From Bacteroidia bacterium (lineage in GTDB: Bacteria > Bacteroidota > Bacteroidia > Flavobacteriales > Flavobacteriaceae): a DNA stretch of 64,000 bases. A program made the translations under genes and the position numbers. The stretch is taken from the NCBI GenBank assembly GCA_030431055.1, contig JAUIJA010000001.1, positions 310,001 to 374,000 of the forward strand, given 5' to 3'. This document shows positions 37,998 through 47,938 of the stretch, in pieces; position 1 is the first letter of the stretch; every line of letters begins with the position of its first letter. Under the pieces are notes generated by a model. That model was not told the origin of the DNA, did not search any database, and was given only the letters and a program-made list of their open reading frames with translations.

Positions 37998-38770
37998 TAT
38001 TTGACTTTTACTTTAAATGAATGTTTAAGTCCTTTAAAAGCTTCTAAATCTGCCTTAAGAGAACCTACAGCTAAACTTGCTTTTACACGCACTGGTATTC
38101 TATTGTCATCATCTGAAATCCAAACAGTTAAACTCTCTTCTTCTTTGAAAACTCGGCCTGCTTGAACATACGGACGAAACACCATACATGAAATTTTACC
38201 AAATTTAGTATTTATATCTTCTCTACCAATAAATTTTAACTTAAACTTTGTGGTTTCTTCATCAAAAAACATGTCGATAGCAATCGATTCATTCGGTTTA
38301 AGTTTATCAATATTTGGATAATTTCTTAAATAATAAAATGAAGAAACAATATCTTGAACTTGATCAGGAACTGAATACGTTTTTTCAGTTTTATGTTTAA
38401 AATCTTTTACTAAAACCGTGTTATTATCTTGGTTGAAATAACCCACTTGGTTTTTTGTATATCCACCTTCATTAATTTTTCTAATAAACTGATACGGTTT
38501 CCCAGTTTCTTTATCGAAATAACTTTGGTAATCGTCTTCTACTTTAAAGAAAAGTTTGGTCATACCAGTAGTCCAACCTTTTCCTATTACATGATGTACT
38601 TTTTTGTTATTTTTTACAGCATCTTTTATTTCTAAAGTAGCATAACCGGCATTTACAAAACCATAATGTATTCTCATTTTAATCCACTCCCCAGTAGTAA
38701 AAGAATCTTGTTTTTTTGTAAATGAATTTGTACTAATAAATACGATAAGAAGTAAAACTATTTTTTTCAT
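37997..38770 (-). CDS. DUF3108-family exported protein
   Basis: A 257-residue protein with a short N-terminal signal (MKKIVLLLIVFISTNSFT). The body is beta-rich and matches DUF3108 proteins of Bacteroidota in style: WIKMRIHYGFVNAGYATLEI, GWTTGMTKLFFKVEDDYQSYFD, FMVFRPY-like IS-C-MVFRPYVQAGRVFK and VWISDDDNRIPVRVKASLAVGSLKA. Function is unknown. It may be periplasmic. It is first in a unit with kynA and the M23 gene. Confidence 0.72.
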   Translation of the reverse strand: MKKIVLLLIVFISTNSFTKKQDSFTTGEWIKMRIHYGFVNAGYATLEIKDAVKNNKKVHHVIGKGWTTGMTKLFFKVEDDYQSYFDKETGKPYQFIRKINEGGYTKNQVGYFNQDNNTVLVKDFKHKTEKTYSVPDQVQDIVSSFYYLRNYPNIDKLKPNESIAIDMFFDEETTKFKLKFIGREDINTKFGKISCMVFRPYVQAGRVFKEEESLTVWISDDDNRIPVRVKASLAVGSLKADLEAFKGLKHSFKVKVK

Positions 38771-38825
38771 AATTATTTCTTTTTTAATTGTATAAGTACA
38801 ATTACTATTCCAAAAATAGTAAACA

Positions 38826-38937
38826 AAAAAACCCAGTCAAAAAATATGACTAGGTTTTTATGCTATTAACCAACCAAAAACTATAAATTATGAAAACTTA
38901 TAAGCAAATAAGATGAAAACATTTCCCTTCTGATTTG
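38826..38937 (-). ncRNA. Candidate small RNA between hppD and the DUF3108 gene
   Basis: The 290-base gap 38771-39060 contains no credible reading frame. On the minus strand, TACTTTTG (38951-38944) is a full -7 box and is followed by the GC-containing start region GCACTCGC. About 75 bases later comes a terminator: arms at 38826-38839 and 38847-38859 (aaaaaccCagtca against tgactAggttttt, one mismatch), followed by a T run. Promoter plus terminator with nothing coding between suggests a ~110-nt RNA. Alternatively the hairpin only ends hppD transcripts. Confidence 0.45.
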
Positions 38938-38943
38938 CGAGTG

Positions 38944-38951
38944 CAAAAGTA
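38944..38951 (-). promoter_or_regulatory. -7 box of the candidate small RNA
   Basis: TACTTTTG on the minus strand matches TA-N2-TTTG. A TTTG lies 24 bases further upstream, longer than the usual ~19-base spacing. Confidence 0.45.
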
Positions 38952-39060
38952 TAGTGGTTTTTGAATATTTTCTAACAAAAACTCAACTTTAACACTTTTA
39001 ACATAATAAATATTTTTTTTAAGTCGGTTTTATTGAGAATTATTTAATTTTTATTCCTTT

Positions 39061-40224
39061 TTACAATGTTCCTCTCAACTCTTGTTCTCTTTCAATTGAT
39101 TCGAACAGCGCTTTAAAGTTACCTGCACCAAATCCTTTTGCTCCCATTCTTTGAATTATTTCGAAGAAAAGTGTTGGACGATCTTCTACAGGTTTCGTGA
39201 AAATTTGCAAAAGATAACCTTCTTCATCAGCATCTATCATAATTCCTAGTTTTTGAAGCTCATTAATATCTTCTTTGAATTTAGACATGTGATCTTGTAA
39301 TCTTTCAGGAATAGCATCATAATATGCTTGTGGTGGTGTGCTTAAAAACTCAACACCTCTTGCACGCATATCTGCTACTGTTTTAATTATATCATCCGTA
39401 GCAACTGCAATATGCTGAACTCCTTCATCTTCATAAAAATCTAAATATTCTTCAATTTGAGAACGTTTTTTACCATTTGCTGGTTCGTTAATTGGAAATT
39501 TAATTCTTCCGTTTCCGTTACTCATTACTTTAGACATTAAAGCAGAATATTCAGTTGTAATTTGTTTGTCGTCAAAAGAAAGGAAATTCACAAATCCCAT
39601 TACATCTTCAAACCATTTTACAGCTTCGTTCATTCTGTTCCAACCTGTATTTCCAACCATATGGTCGATATATTTTAAACCAACTGGTTCTGGGTTGTAA
39701 TCTGAATTCCATTCTTGATATCCTGGCATGAAAACACCATTGTAATTTTTACGTTCTACAAAAACAAAGACTGTTTCTCCATATGCACCATAAATTCCTG
39801 CACGAACTACTTCTCCATTCTCATCTTTTTCAACTACTGGCTCAAAATAAGATTTTGCTCCACGACTTGTAGTTTCTTCGTATGATTTACGAGCATCGTC
39901 TACCCAAAGTGCAATCACTTTAACACCATCACCATGTTTTTTCACATGTTCTCCAATAGGTGAATTACTATTTAAAGCTGTTGTTAAAACTAAACGGATT
40001 TTATCTTGTTTTAAAACATAAGAAGCTTTGTCTTTTACACCTGTTTCTAAACCTGCATAAGCTAAAGATTGAAAACCAAATGCTGTTTTATAAAAATGCG
40101 CAGCTTGTTTTGCGTTTCCTACATAAAATTCTACATAATCTGTTCCTAATAAAGGTAAAAAGTCTTGTGCTCCTTCAAATATTTTTTCTAATCCGTATTC
40201 TACTGATTTTATTTCATTTCCCAT
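39061..40224 (-). CDS. hppD: 4-hydroxyphenylpyruvate dioxygenase
   Basis: Converts 4-hydroxyphenylpyruvate to homogentisate in tyrosine breakdown. The 387 residues form two vicinal-oxygen-chelate domains. The first begins DYVEFYVGNAKQAAHFYKTAFGF. The second carries the iron ligands: His in YIDHMVGN, His in GVQHIAVATDDI and Glu in RPTLFFEIIQRMG. The end GAGNFKALFESIEREQELRG is the gating C-terminal helix. It lies 18 bases after hmgA, so substrate producer and consumer share an operon. Confidence 0.96.
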   Translation of the reverse strand: MGNEIKSVEYGLEKIFEGAQDFLPLLGTDYVEFYVGNAKQAAHFYKTAFGFQSLAYAGLETGVKDKASYVLKQDKIRLVLTTALNSNSPIGEHVKKHGDGVKVIALWVDDARKSYEETTSRGAKSYFEPVVEKDENGEVVRAGIYGAYGETVFVFVERKNYNGVFMPGYQEWNSDYNPEPVGLKYIDHMVGNTGWNRMNEAVKWFEDVMGFVNFLSFDDKQITTEYSALMSKVMSNGNGRIKFPINEPANGKKRSQIEEYLDFYEDEGVQHIAVATDDIIKTVADMRARGVEFLSTPPQAYYDAIPERLQDHMSKFKEDINELQKLGIMIDADEEGYLLQIFTKPVEDRPTLFFEIIQRMGAKGFGAGNFKALFESIEREQELRGTL

Positions 40225-40242
40225 GTTGTTGTGTTTTAATTG

Positions 40243-41400
40243 TTAATCTAACCAAGATTGATAATATTTTTCATCTGCAATTTTCATTGCTTCTTCTGTA
40301 ACCATTAAAGGTTTAAACGTGTCTACCATAACGGCCAATTCTAACGTTTCTTTTTCCCCAATACTTCTTTCAGTCGCACCAGGATGTGGTCCGTGAGGAA
40401 TTCCTGCTGGATGTAACGATATATGTCCGGCTTCAATATCATTTCGGCTCATAAAATCACCATCTACATAATACAACACTTCATCACTATCTATATTACT
40501 GTGATTATATGGTGCTGGAATTGAATTAGGATGATAATCGTATAAACGAGGCACAAATGAACAAATTACAAAAGCATCCGTTTCAAATGTTTGATGAATT
40601 GGCGGCGGAAGATGAATTCTACCTGTAATAGGTTCAAAATCATGAATTGAAAAAGCATACGGATAATTGTATCCATCATACCCTACAACATCAAATGGAT
40701 GCGAAGCATAAACCATATCAATTATCTCATCTTTTTTCTTGATTTTTATTAGGAAATCTCCTTTTTCATCATGTGTTTCTAATTCTTCTGGACGACGAAT
40801 ATCTCTTTCGCAAAATGGTGAATGTTCTAATAACTGACCAAACCAATTGCGATAACGTTTTGGTGTATAAACAGGTCGGTGAGATTCTACTATAAACAAA
40901 CGATTATCTTCGGTATCAAAGTCTATTTTATAAATCATTCCACGAGGAATTACTAAATAATCACCATACTTAAAATCTAAATTTCCAAGCATCGTTCTTA
41001 ATTTACCTGCTCCTTTGTGAATAAAAATTACTTCATCAGAATCGGTATTTTTATAAAAATAATTTTCTGTTGATTTCTTTGGCGCGGCCAATGCGATATG
41101 ACAATCAGAATTTGTTAAAACAATTTTTCTACTTTCTAGAAAATCATCTTGAGGCGCTACTTGAAAACCTCTCAAACGATATGATTGAATGTTGTTTTCT
41201 TTCGCTATTTTAGGAGCAATTGAATATTGTCTTTTGATTTCTTTAACCATTGTAGGACGATACTCATGGTACATATTAGTCGACATTCCGTCAAAACCAA
41301 TTGTTCCAAATAATTGCTCATAATATAAGTCTCCATTTTCTTTACGAAATTGTGTATGACGTTTATGTGGAATTTTTCCTAATTTGTGATAAATAGGCAT
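40243..41400 (-). CDS. hmgA: Homogentisate 1,2-dioxygenase
   Basis: Opens the ring of homogentisate to maleylacetoacetate. The start at 41400 (MPIYHKLGKIPHKRHTQF) is preferred over an in-frame ATG eight codons upstream. The 385 residues are the short bacterial form. Iron-site residues are in PPPIHQTFET and HPAGIPHGPHPG. The cupin strands DEVIFIHKGAGKLRTMLGNLDFKYGDYLVIPRG are clear. It is first in the hmgA-hppD operon. Confidence 0.92.
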   Translation of the reverse strand: MPIYHKLGKIPHKRHTQFRKENGDLYYEQLFGTIGFDGMSTNMYHEYRPTMVKEIKRQYSIAPKIAKENNIQSYRLRGFQVAPQDDFLESRKIVLTNSDCHIALAAPKKSTENYFYKNTDSDEVIFIHKGAGKLRTMLGNLDFKYGDYLVIPRGMIYKIDFDTEDNRLFIVESHRPVYTPKRYRNWFGQLLEHSPFCERDIRRPEELETHDEKGDFLIKIKKKDEIIDMVYASHPFDVVGYDGYNYPYAFSIHDFEPITGRIHLPPPIHQTFETDAFVICSFVPRLYDYHPNSIPAPYNHSNIDSDEVLYYVDGDFMSRNDIEAGHISLHPAGIPHGPHPGATERSIGEKETLELAVMVDTFKPLMVTEEAMKIADEKYYQSWLD

Positions 41401-41575
41401 AATTTCAATTTTTAAATTAAACAAAAGTGTAACATCTTGTATTATATGTTACTGTATAATTGACAAATTGAATAACTCATTCAGGGTTTCGCTTCATGAG
41501 GAATTTAAGATGTGATAATAAATCTATCCAATAGAGTTTCATAGTTATACAAATATCGGAAAAAAAATCGATTTT

Positions 41576-43795
41576 TTAAAACCAAAAACCTACTGCAAAC
41601 CAAGTATAATGATCACGAGTTTCTGGCGACCATGAATGCTTTATTTCTAAAGGTCCAATTATCGATTCAATACCATAACCCACTTGATATCCTGTATAAT
41701 TAGGTTTAGAAAGCCAACCATCTATACTGTCGAAAATATTATCTCCAATATTTGAAAAATTTCCTGCAAAATTGATATGGTGCTTTTTAAATAGTTCATA
41801 ATCTATGGTTACTATTCCTTTTACATAACTATCACCCACTAAACTAATGAAATCATAACCGTAAAATGGACGAATATTATTCACAGGAGAGAAACCATAT
41901 CCTCCAAGTGCAAAATCAAAGATTTCTTGAGTGTTTTCTCCTACATGAAAACCTCCTTCTGATTGAATTTTAACTGTAACCTTATTAAAAAACGTTTGCG
42001 CTATACCCATATCAGCTTTGGCAAATGTGAAATTTTCATAATCATTGTTATAATCTGAAGAATGTACAAATGTTTTAAACTCTCCGTTAAAATACCATCC
42101 TTTTTTGGGAAAATACTTTTTATCAAAAGAATCGAATTTCATATAACCAAATACAGATAAATAACTACTATCTTCAAAAACAGGTGTAATATTAGAAATT
42201 GTTTCCGAAGTTATTTTTAAATGCTTTAATTCAACGCCGGCGCCAATTGAGAATTTTTGCGCAAAAATTGTTTGAAAATAAGCTTGATTAGACCAGTCGG
42301 AATAATCAATATTTATTGAACGAATTCCTAAATCACTTAATGTTATTCCGTTATTAAAATCATTAGGAACATTCCTGTTAAATTTTTGCAGTTTAGAATT
42401 AATTCCGAAACTCCAATAAAAACCATTATCAATATAATAATTGAAATTGTATCTAAAATTATCTCCTACAATTGCATCGATTGAAGCAACATCATTCTTT
42501 GTTAGCAATCTCTTCTTAGTATAATTAATTAAAACACTACTTTTAAAAAGTTCGTCATAATGTATTCCGAAACGCAAAAAAGAAGTTTCTTTTTTTTCTT
42601 TAAGCTTTAAATGTAAAACATCTTCACCTTCTCTCAATTCTTCAAAAGAATATGAAATCGAACTGAAATTTTGTGTTGCATTTAAGTTGTTGATTCCTTT
42701 TTCTAAATCTTTAAAACTGATTTTTGAATTTGATTTAAACTTAAGTTTACCTATTACATATGCCCTCGAATAATTCTTAAGTGAATTAATAGAAATTTCT
42801 TTTACATAAATTGAATCTTTCTCATGAACTGAAAGTGATTCTTTTTTATAGTTTACATCTTTTAATTCTAATAATTGAGGCATTAATTGTTTTGATGATT
42901 CAACACCTTTTGGAATAATTTCTTTTCCTTGATCAAATGAAAGTACCGTGTAATTTTTTATATCTGGTTTAATATAAATATCTGTTTGTTCACGTTTTTT
43001 TTCCATTTTTTCAATCATAGAAAAATTTGTTATTTGGACTAAAACACCTGTAGCTCCTTTTAAGTTTTCACGTTTTTTTAATCCATCTTGAACATCTACA
43101 CCAATAATAATATCAGCTCCTTTATTTCTAATTTCTTCAATAGGATAATTATTAACTACTCCTCCATCTACTAAGAGATTTCCATCAATTTCTATAGGGT
43201 TATATAAAGATGGAATTGCTCCACTAGCAATCATTGATTGTGGTAAAACACCTTTATCTAAAACTACTTCTTTACCAGTTTCTACATTTGTTGCTATACA
43301 CAAAAACGGAATTGGCAATTCATCAAAATCTTTTACATGTGCTACATGTTTTGTTAAGCGAGAAAGCAAATTAAAATTATACATTCCCCTGGAAAGCGCT
43401 GTTGGTAACCCTAGTTTAAACCTATCAAAAGGAAGTGTTAAGGCATAAATTTCATCATTTCGTTTTTCATAGAAATTTTTAGCGCCTCTAGGCACATAAT
43501 CTTGAATTAAAGCTTCAGTATCTACATTTTGAAAAATAGAATCTAACTGATTGCCTGTGTAACCTGATGCATACAAGCCTCCAATAATTGCTCCCATACT
43601 AGTTCCGCCTATGTAGTCAATCTCAATTCCTAGAGAATCGATTACTTTTAACACACCTATGTGAGCCAAACCTTTAGCGCCTCCTCCGCTTAAAACAAGT
43701 CCGATTTTGGGTTTTGGATTTTCTTGGACAATTTCTTGTCCTAAGCTGATTTGGGTGAAGATTAGTAGGCTTATACACAAGAGTAGTTGTCGCAT
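41576..43795 (-). CDS. Patatin-like phospholipase with BamA-type barrel
   Basis: Probable outer-membrane-associated lipase of the fused patatin-barrel type (compare PlpD). The 739 residues start with a signal peptide (MRQLLLCISLLIFTQISLG). The patatin domain has LVLSGGGAKGLAHIGVLK (oxyanion loop), GGTSMGAIIGGL (nucleophile Ser) and VDGGVVNNYP (catalytic Asp), about residues 30-220. A POTRA-like segment comes next, then a C-terminal beta barrel of about 350 residues ending WFAVGFWF, with a terminal aromatic typical of such barrels. uvrC ends three bases upstream. Confidence 0.88.
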   Translation of the reverse strand: MRQLLLCISLLIFTQISLGQEIVQENPKPKIGLVLSGGGAKGLAHIGVLKVIDSLGIEIDYIGGTSMGAIIGGLYASGYTGNQLDSIFQNVDTEALIQDYVPRGAKNFYEKRNDEIYALTLPFDRFKLGLPTALSRGMYNFNLLSRLTKHVAHVKDFDELPIPFLCIATNVETGKEVVLDKGVLPQSMIASGAIPSLYNPIEIDGNLLVDGGVVNNYPIEEIRNKGADIIIGVDVQDGLKKRENLKGATGVLVQITNFSMIEKMEKKREQTDIYIKPDIKNYTVLSFDQGKEIIPKGVESSKQLMPQLLELKDVNYKKESLSVHEKDSIYVKEISINSLKNYSRAYVIGKLKFKSNSKISFKDLEKGINNLNATQNFSSISYSFEELREGEDVLHLKLKEKKETSFLRFGIHYDELFKSSVLINYTKKRLLTKNDVASIDAIVGDNFRYNFNYYIDNGFYWSFGINSKLQKFNRNVPNDFNNGITLSDLGIRSINIDYSDWSNQAYFQTIFAQKFSIGAGVELKHLKITSETISNITPVFEDSSYLSVFGYMKFDSFDKKYFPKKGWYFNGEFKTFVHSSDYNNDYENFTFAKADMGIAQTFFNKVTVKIQSEGGFHVGENTQEIFDFALGGYGFSPVNNIRPFYGYDFISLVGDSYVKGIVTIDYELFKKHHINFAGNFSNIGDNIFDSIDGWLSKPNYTGYQVGYGIESIIGPLEIKHSWSPETRDHYTWFAVGFWF

Positions 43796-43798
43796 TGT

Positions 43799-45601
43799 TT
43801 ATTTTTTCTGTTGTATTGTGTTGTAAAAGTCGGAAATTTTTTTGGCTTTTGAAACGCCTACAACCTCAGAAATCTCTTTTTCGGTTGCTTTTTTTAACCT
43901 TTTAACACTTTTAAAATGTTTTAATAACGTTATCATTGTTTTTTCACCAATTCCTGGAATTGATTCTAAAGAAGTTTGCAAAGCCGATTTACTTCTCTTA
44001 TCACGATGATGTGTAATTCCAAATCGATGTGCTTCGTTGCGCAAATGTTGGATAATTTTTAAGGTTTCCGATTTTTTATCTAAATATAACGGAATTGGAT
44101 CTTCTGGATAAAATAATTCTTCCAAACGCTTCGCAATTCCGATAATCGCAATTTTTCCACGCAAGCCTAAATCGTCTAAACTTTTCAAAGCCGATGATAA
44201 TTGTCCTTTTCCTCCATCTATAATAATAAGTTGTGGCAAAGGCTCTTTTTCATCAAGCAATCGTTTGTATCTTCGATACACCACTTCTTCCATAGAAGCA
44301 AAATCGTTCGGACCTTCGACTGTTTTAATATTGAAATGACGATAGTCTTTTTTACTTGGTTTTCCGTCTTTAAAAACCACACAAGCCGCAACTGGATTTG
44401 TTCCTTGAATATTAGAATTATCAAAACACTCAATATGACGAGGTTCAACTGAAAGCCGTAAATCCTTTTTCATTTGCGCCATAATTCGCTTTGTATGACG
44501 ATCTGGATCAACAATTTTTATTTGTTTCAATTGGTCTAAACGATAATATTTAGCATTTCGAATAGATAAATCAAGAATTTGCTTTTTATCGCCCAGTTTT
44601 GGAACAGTAACTTTAATATTTTCGCCCAAATCGACTTCAAATGGAACTACAATTTCTCTTGAATTCAAATGAAATCGTTCCCTAAGCTCCACTATTGCTA
44701 ATTCTAATAGTTCGGCATCAGTTTCCTCTAACTTCTTTTTTATTTCTAAAGTATGTGAACGCACAATTGCTCCGTAAGAAATTTGCAAGAAATTAATATA
44801 AGCCATAGTTTCATCAGAAACGATTGAAAACACATCTAAATTGGTAATTCGAGGATTTAAAATAGTTGACTTCGCTTGATAATTCTCTAAAACATCGATT
44901 TTTTCTTTGATTTGTTGCGCTTCTTCAAACTTCATTTCAGCGGCTAAATCTTGCATCAACTGTTTAAAGTCTTTTAAACTTTCTTTAAAGTTCCCTTTTA
45001 AAATTTCGCGAATAGCTTGAATTTGATTTTGATAATCTTGTAAAGTTTGATAACCTTCGCACGGACCTTTACAATTACCTATATGATATTCTAAACAAAC
45101 TTTATATTTTCCTGAGTCGATATTAGCTTTCGATAAATCATAATTACATGTTCGCAACGGATACAACTCTTTTATCAAATCGAGAAGTGTGTGAACGGTT
45201 TTTCCGCTGGTGTATGGACCAAAATATTCCGAACCATCTTTTATCATTCTTCTGGTTTGAAAAATTCTAGAAAAAGGTTCGTTTTTTATACAAATCCACG
45301 GATAACTTTTATCGTCTTTCAACAATACATTGTAACGTGGCTGTAGTTTTTTAATTAGGTTGTTTTCAAGCAGTAATGCATCTGTTTCCGTAGGAACCAC
45401 AATATGCTTAACCGAAACTATCTTCTTTACTAAAACTTTTGTCTTATAATTATCGTGACTTTTAGTAAAATACGATTGTACTCTTTTCTTCAAATTTTTA
45501 GCCTTACCTACGTATAGAATTTTCCCTTCTTTATCGTAATATTGATAAACTCCAGGGCTATCTGGTAATGTTTGAATTTGAAGTTCTAGTGGTGATTGCA
45601 T
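43799..45601 (-). CDS. uvrC: UvrABC excinuclease subunit C
   Basis: Makes both incisions around DNA lesions in nucleotide excision repair. The 600 residues contain the N-terminal GIY-YIG domain (PGVYQYYDKEGKILYVGKAKNLKKRVQSYF), CNYDLS...CLEYHIGNCKGPCEG with four Cys, the UVR helix (KFEEAQQIKEKIDVLENY), the RNase H-like domain with HIECFDNSNIQGTNPVA and LIIIDGGKGQL, and the C-terminal helix-hairpin-helix ESIPGIGEKTMITLLKHFKSV. Confidence 0.97.
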   Translation of the reverse strand: MQSPLELQIQTLPDSPGVYQYYDKEGKILYVGKAKNLKKRVQSYFTKSHDNYKTKVLVKKIVSVKHIVVPTETDALLLENNLIKKLQPRYNVLLKDDKSYPWICIKNEPFSRIFQTRRMIKDGSEYFGPYTSGKTVHTLLDLIKELYPLRTCNYDLSKANIDSGKYKVCLEYHIGNCKGPCEGYQTLQDYQNQIQAIREILKGNFKESLKDFKQLMQDLAAEMKFEEAQQIKEKIDVLENYQAKSTILNPRITNLDVFSIVSDETMAYINFLQISYGAIVRSHTLEIKKKLEETDAELLELAIVELRERFHLNSREIVVPFEVDLGENIKVTVPKLGDKKQILDLSIRNAKYYRLDQLKQIKIVDPDRHTKRIMAQMKKDLRLSVEPRHIECFDNSNIQGTNPVAACVVFKDGKPSKKDYRHFNIKTVEGPNDFASMEEVVYRRYKRLLDEKEPLPQLIIIDGGKGQLSSALKSLDDLGLRGKIAIIGIAKRLEELFYPEDPIPLYLDKKSETLKIIQHLRNEAHRFGITHHRDKRSKSALQTSLESIPGIGEKTMITLLKHFKSVKRLKKATEKEISEVVGVSKAKKISDFYNTIQQKK

Positions 45602-45623
45602 TTTGAAATAAAAGAATATAGAA

Positions 45624-45670
45624 CAAAGATAAAAGAATTGTTTTTTTAATTATCAATTTTTATACTTTTG
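45624..45670. promoter_or_regulatory. Divergent -7 boxes of uvrC and the deacylase gene
   Basis: TATCTTTG on the minus strand (45631-45624) faces uvrC. TACTTTTG on the plus strand (45663-45670) stands five bases before the deacylase ATG. That is too close for a normal leader, so the plus-strand gene may be leaderless or start elsewhere. Confidence 0.4.
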
Positions 45671-45675
45671 GCAGT

Positions 45676-46644
45676 ATGAACGAAATACAACCTTTACATC
45701 TTTTTGGTGAAACTATTGAGGCTGGAGAAAGCAAGACCATTTCTATGGAAATTGCTAAACTTACAACAATGAACAAATTAAAAGTTCCAATAATTGTGGA
45801 ACGTTCAAAGTTACCTGGACCAATTGTTTTATTTTCTGCAGGTTTACATGGCGATGAAATTAACGGAACAGAAACCGTTCGTCAAATCATCACTAAAAAA
45901 ATCAACAAACCGAAACGCGGAACAATTATTTGTATTCCTATTATTAATATTTTCGGATTTATAAACCAATCTCGTGAATTTCCAGATAAACGGGATTTAA
46001 ACCGAGTTTTCCCTGGAAGCAAAACAGGTTCACTAGCTAGCCGATTTGCATACTACATCGTTCAGGAAATTTTACCTAATATTGATTATGTAATCGATTT
46101 TCACGCTGGTGGAGCGCAACGCTTCAATGCTTCTCAAATTAGAATTGAAAAAGGTAATCACGAGCTAAAAAAACTAGCCGAAATTTTTAATGCTCCGTTT
46201 ACATTATATTCTAAAAATATTTCAGGTTCATTTAGAAATACTTGTGATAAATTAGACGTAAAAATGTTGTTGTTTGAAGGTGGAAAATCGCTTGATTTAA
46301 ATTATGAAATCACTGACGAAGCTTTAGAAGGAACTAAGCGTTTTCTTCATTTTTTAGACATGTTAAGTGTAAAACATTCTGTGAAAAAAGTCAAACAAAA
46401 CTCTATTTACATTGAGAAATCAAATTGGATTCGTGCAAAATATTCAGGCATGTTTCACGGAATTGCAAAAGCAGGTTCGTATGTAATAAAAGGTGATTTA
46501 TTAGCTACAATTTCAGATCCTTACGGAAAAATAGAACATAATGTAAAAGCACCAAACGAAGGCTATTTAATAAATGTAAATCACGCGCCATTTGTCTATC
46601 AAGGTGATGCTATTTTTCATATTTCAACCCAACTAGAAAGCTAA
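45676..46644 (+). CDS. Succinylglutamate desuccinylase/aspartoacylase-family metallohydrolase
   Basis: Zinc-dependent M14-like amidohydrolase of 322 residues without a signal peptide. The zinc motif is GLHGDEINGTET (His and Glu) with the third ligand in YVIDFHAGGAQRF. The catalytic Glu is likely in LLFEGGKSL. The C-terminal part carries a lipoyl-like barrel, SGMFHGIAKAGSYVIKGDLLATISDPYG and KAPNEGYLINV. The substrate, an N-acyl amino acid or similar, is not known. Confidence 0.8.
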   Translation: MNEIQPLHLFGETIEAGESKTISMEIAKLTTMNKLKVPIIVERSKLPGPIVLFSAGLHGDEINGTETVRQIITKKINKPKRGTIICIPIINIFGFINQSREFPDKRDLNRVFPGSKTGSLASRFAYYIVQEILPNIDYVIDFHAGGAQRFNASQIRIEKGNHELKKLAEIFNAPFTLYSKNISGSFRNTCDKLDVKMLLFEGGKSLDLNYEITDEALEGTKRFLHFLDMLSVKHSVKKVKQNSIYIEKSNWIRAKYSGMFHGIAKAGSYVIKGDLLATISDPYGKIEHNVKAPNEGYLINVNHAPFVYQGDAIFHISTQLES

Positions 46645-46675
46645 CAAAAATCAGTTTTTTAGATGTCTAAAATTG

Positions 46676-46683
46676 TAACTTTG
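46676..46683 (+). promoter_or_regulatory. -7 box of the PLP decarboxylase gene
   Basis: TAACTTTG matches TA-N2-TTTG and leaves a leader of about ten bases before the ATG at 46700. Confidence 0.45.
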
Positions 46684-46699
46684 CAAAAAAAAATTAGGC

Positions 46700-47938
46700 A
46701 TGCAATTTTGGAAAAAATTATCTCATCAGCAATGTAAAGCTAGAATTCAACAAGCATTACAAGAAAATGTTAACTTCTCAAACGACGCTTCGTTAGGTTA
46801 TCCAGCTTCAAAATTAGACGGAAAAGTATTTTATGACGATGCGCCATTTTTAAAAGATGCGCCAACCTTACAAACCTATGTTGCCAATCCAAACAACATT
46901 GGTTGTCATACTTTTGGAACTTCAGAAAAAGCTTTTAGCGGAACTCAAGATGTCGAACGCGAAGTTTTAAATGTGTTAGCTGTTGATGTTTTTAAGTTAA
47001 ACGAAAATGATTTTGATGGTTATATTGCGCCAGGTGGAACAGAAGCTAATATTCAAGCGCTGTGGGTTTTCCGTAATTATTTCTTTAATGAATTCAACGC
47101 TAATTTAGATGAAATTGCCATTTTAGCATCTGAAGATACACATTATTCAATTCCAAAAGGTTCTAATTTACTACAAGTCGATTGGCTTTCTATTCCAGTA
47201 GATTTTAACACGAGAGAAATCCAAAAAGACACATTAGATTCAATTATTGCTGATGCCATTTCAAAAGGCAAAAAATACTTTATGGCGGTTGCCAATATGG
47301 GAACAACGATGTTTGGTTCTGTTGATAATCCTGACGTTTATACCGAAGCTTTAGAAAAACACAACGCTATTTATAAACTGCACATTGATGGCGCTTATGG
47401 CGGATTTGTATATCCGTTCAGTAATAAAAATTCAGAAATTAATTTTAACAATCCTAAAATTAGTTCGATTACAGTTGATGCACATAAAATGCTTCAAGCA
47501 CCTTATGGAACCGGTGTTTTTATTTGCCGAAAAGGTTTGATTGAAAATGTTTTAACCGAAGAAGCGGAATATGTAGAAGGAATGGATTTAACGCTTTGCG
47601 GAAGTCGTTCTGGAGCAAATGCTGTAGCAGTTTGGATGATTCTTTTCACACACGGACCTTATGGTTGGTATGAAAAAGTAAGTATTCTTCAAATGCGAAC
47701 GCAGTTTTTATGTGAAGAATTAGATAAATTAAATATTTCCTATTTCCGCGAACCAAATATGAATATTGTAACAATTCATGCTGAAAGTATTCCAGAAACT
47801 ATAGCTGAAAAGTACGATTTGGTTCCTCAACAACATAACGAACATAATAAATGGTATAAAATTGTTTTAATGGATCATGTTGAAATTGGTCATTTAACTA
47901 ACTTTATAGACGATTTGAAATTAGCTATTAATGAATAA
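46700..47938 (+). CDS. Pyridoxal-dependent amino-acid decarboxylase (group II-like)
   Basis: Fold-type I PLP enzyme of 412 residues. GYIAPGGTEANIQALWVFRNYF holds the phosphate-binding part. DTHYSIPKGSNLL provides the His stacking on PLP, and LHIDGAYGGFVYPF the Asp. The Schiff-base Lys is in ITVDAHKMLQAPYGTGVFICR. Relatives are annotated as aspartate, glutamate or histidine decarboxylases, and the substrate is undecided here. The stop overlaps the next gene by eight bases, so the two are translationally coupled. Confidence 0.82.
   Translation: MQFWKKLSHQQCKARIQQALQENVNFSNDASLGYPASKLDGKVFYDDAPFLKDAPTLQTYVANPNNIGCHTFGTSEKAFSGTQDVEREVLNVLAVDVFKLNENDFDGYIAPGGTEANIQALWVFRNYFFNEFNANLDEIAILASEDTHYSIPKGSNLLQVDWLSIPVDFNTREIQKDTLDSIIADAISKGKKYFMAVANMGTTMFGSVDNPDVYTEALEKHNAIYKLHIDGAYGGFVYPFSNKNSEINFNNPKISSITVDAHKMLQAPYGTGVFICRKGLIENVLTEEAEYVEGMDLTLCGSRSGANAVAVWMILFTHGPYGWYEKVSILQMRTQFLCEELDKLNISYFREPNMNIVTIHAESIPETIAEKYDLVPQQHNEHNKWYKIVLMDHVEIGHLTNFIDDLKLAINE

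Noticed and set aside
39960..40301. 113-codon plus-strand frame opposite hppD and hmgA
   Set aside because: Leu/Lys-rich antisense shadow crossing two well-supported genes.
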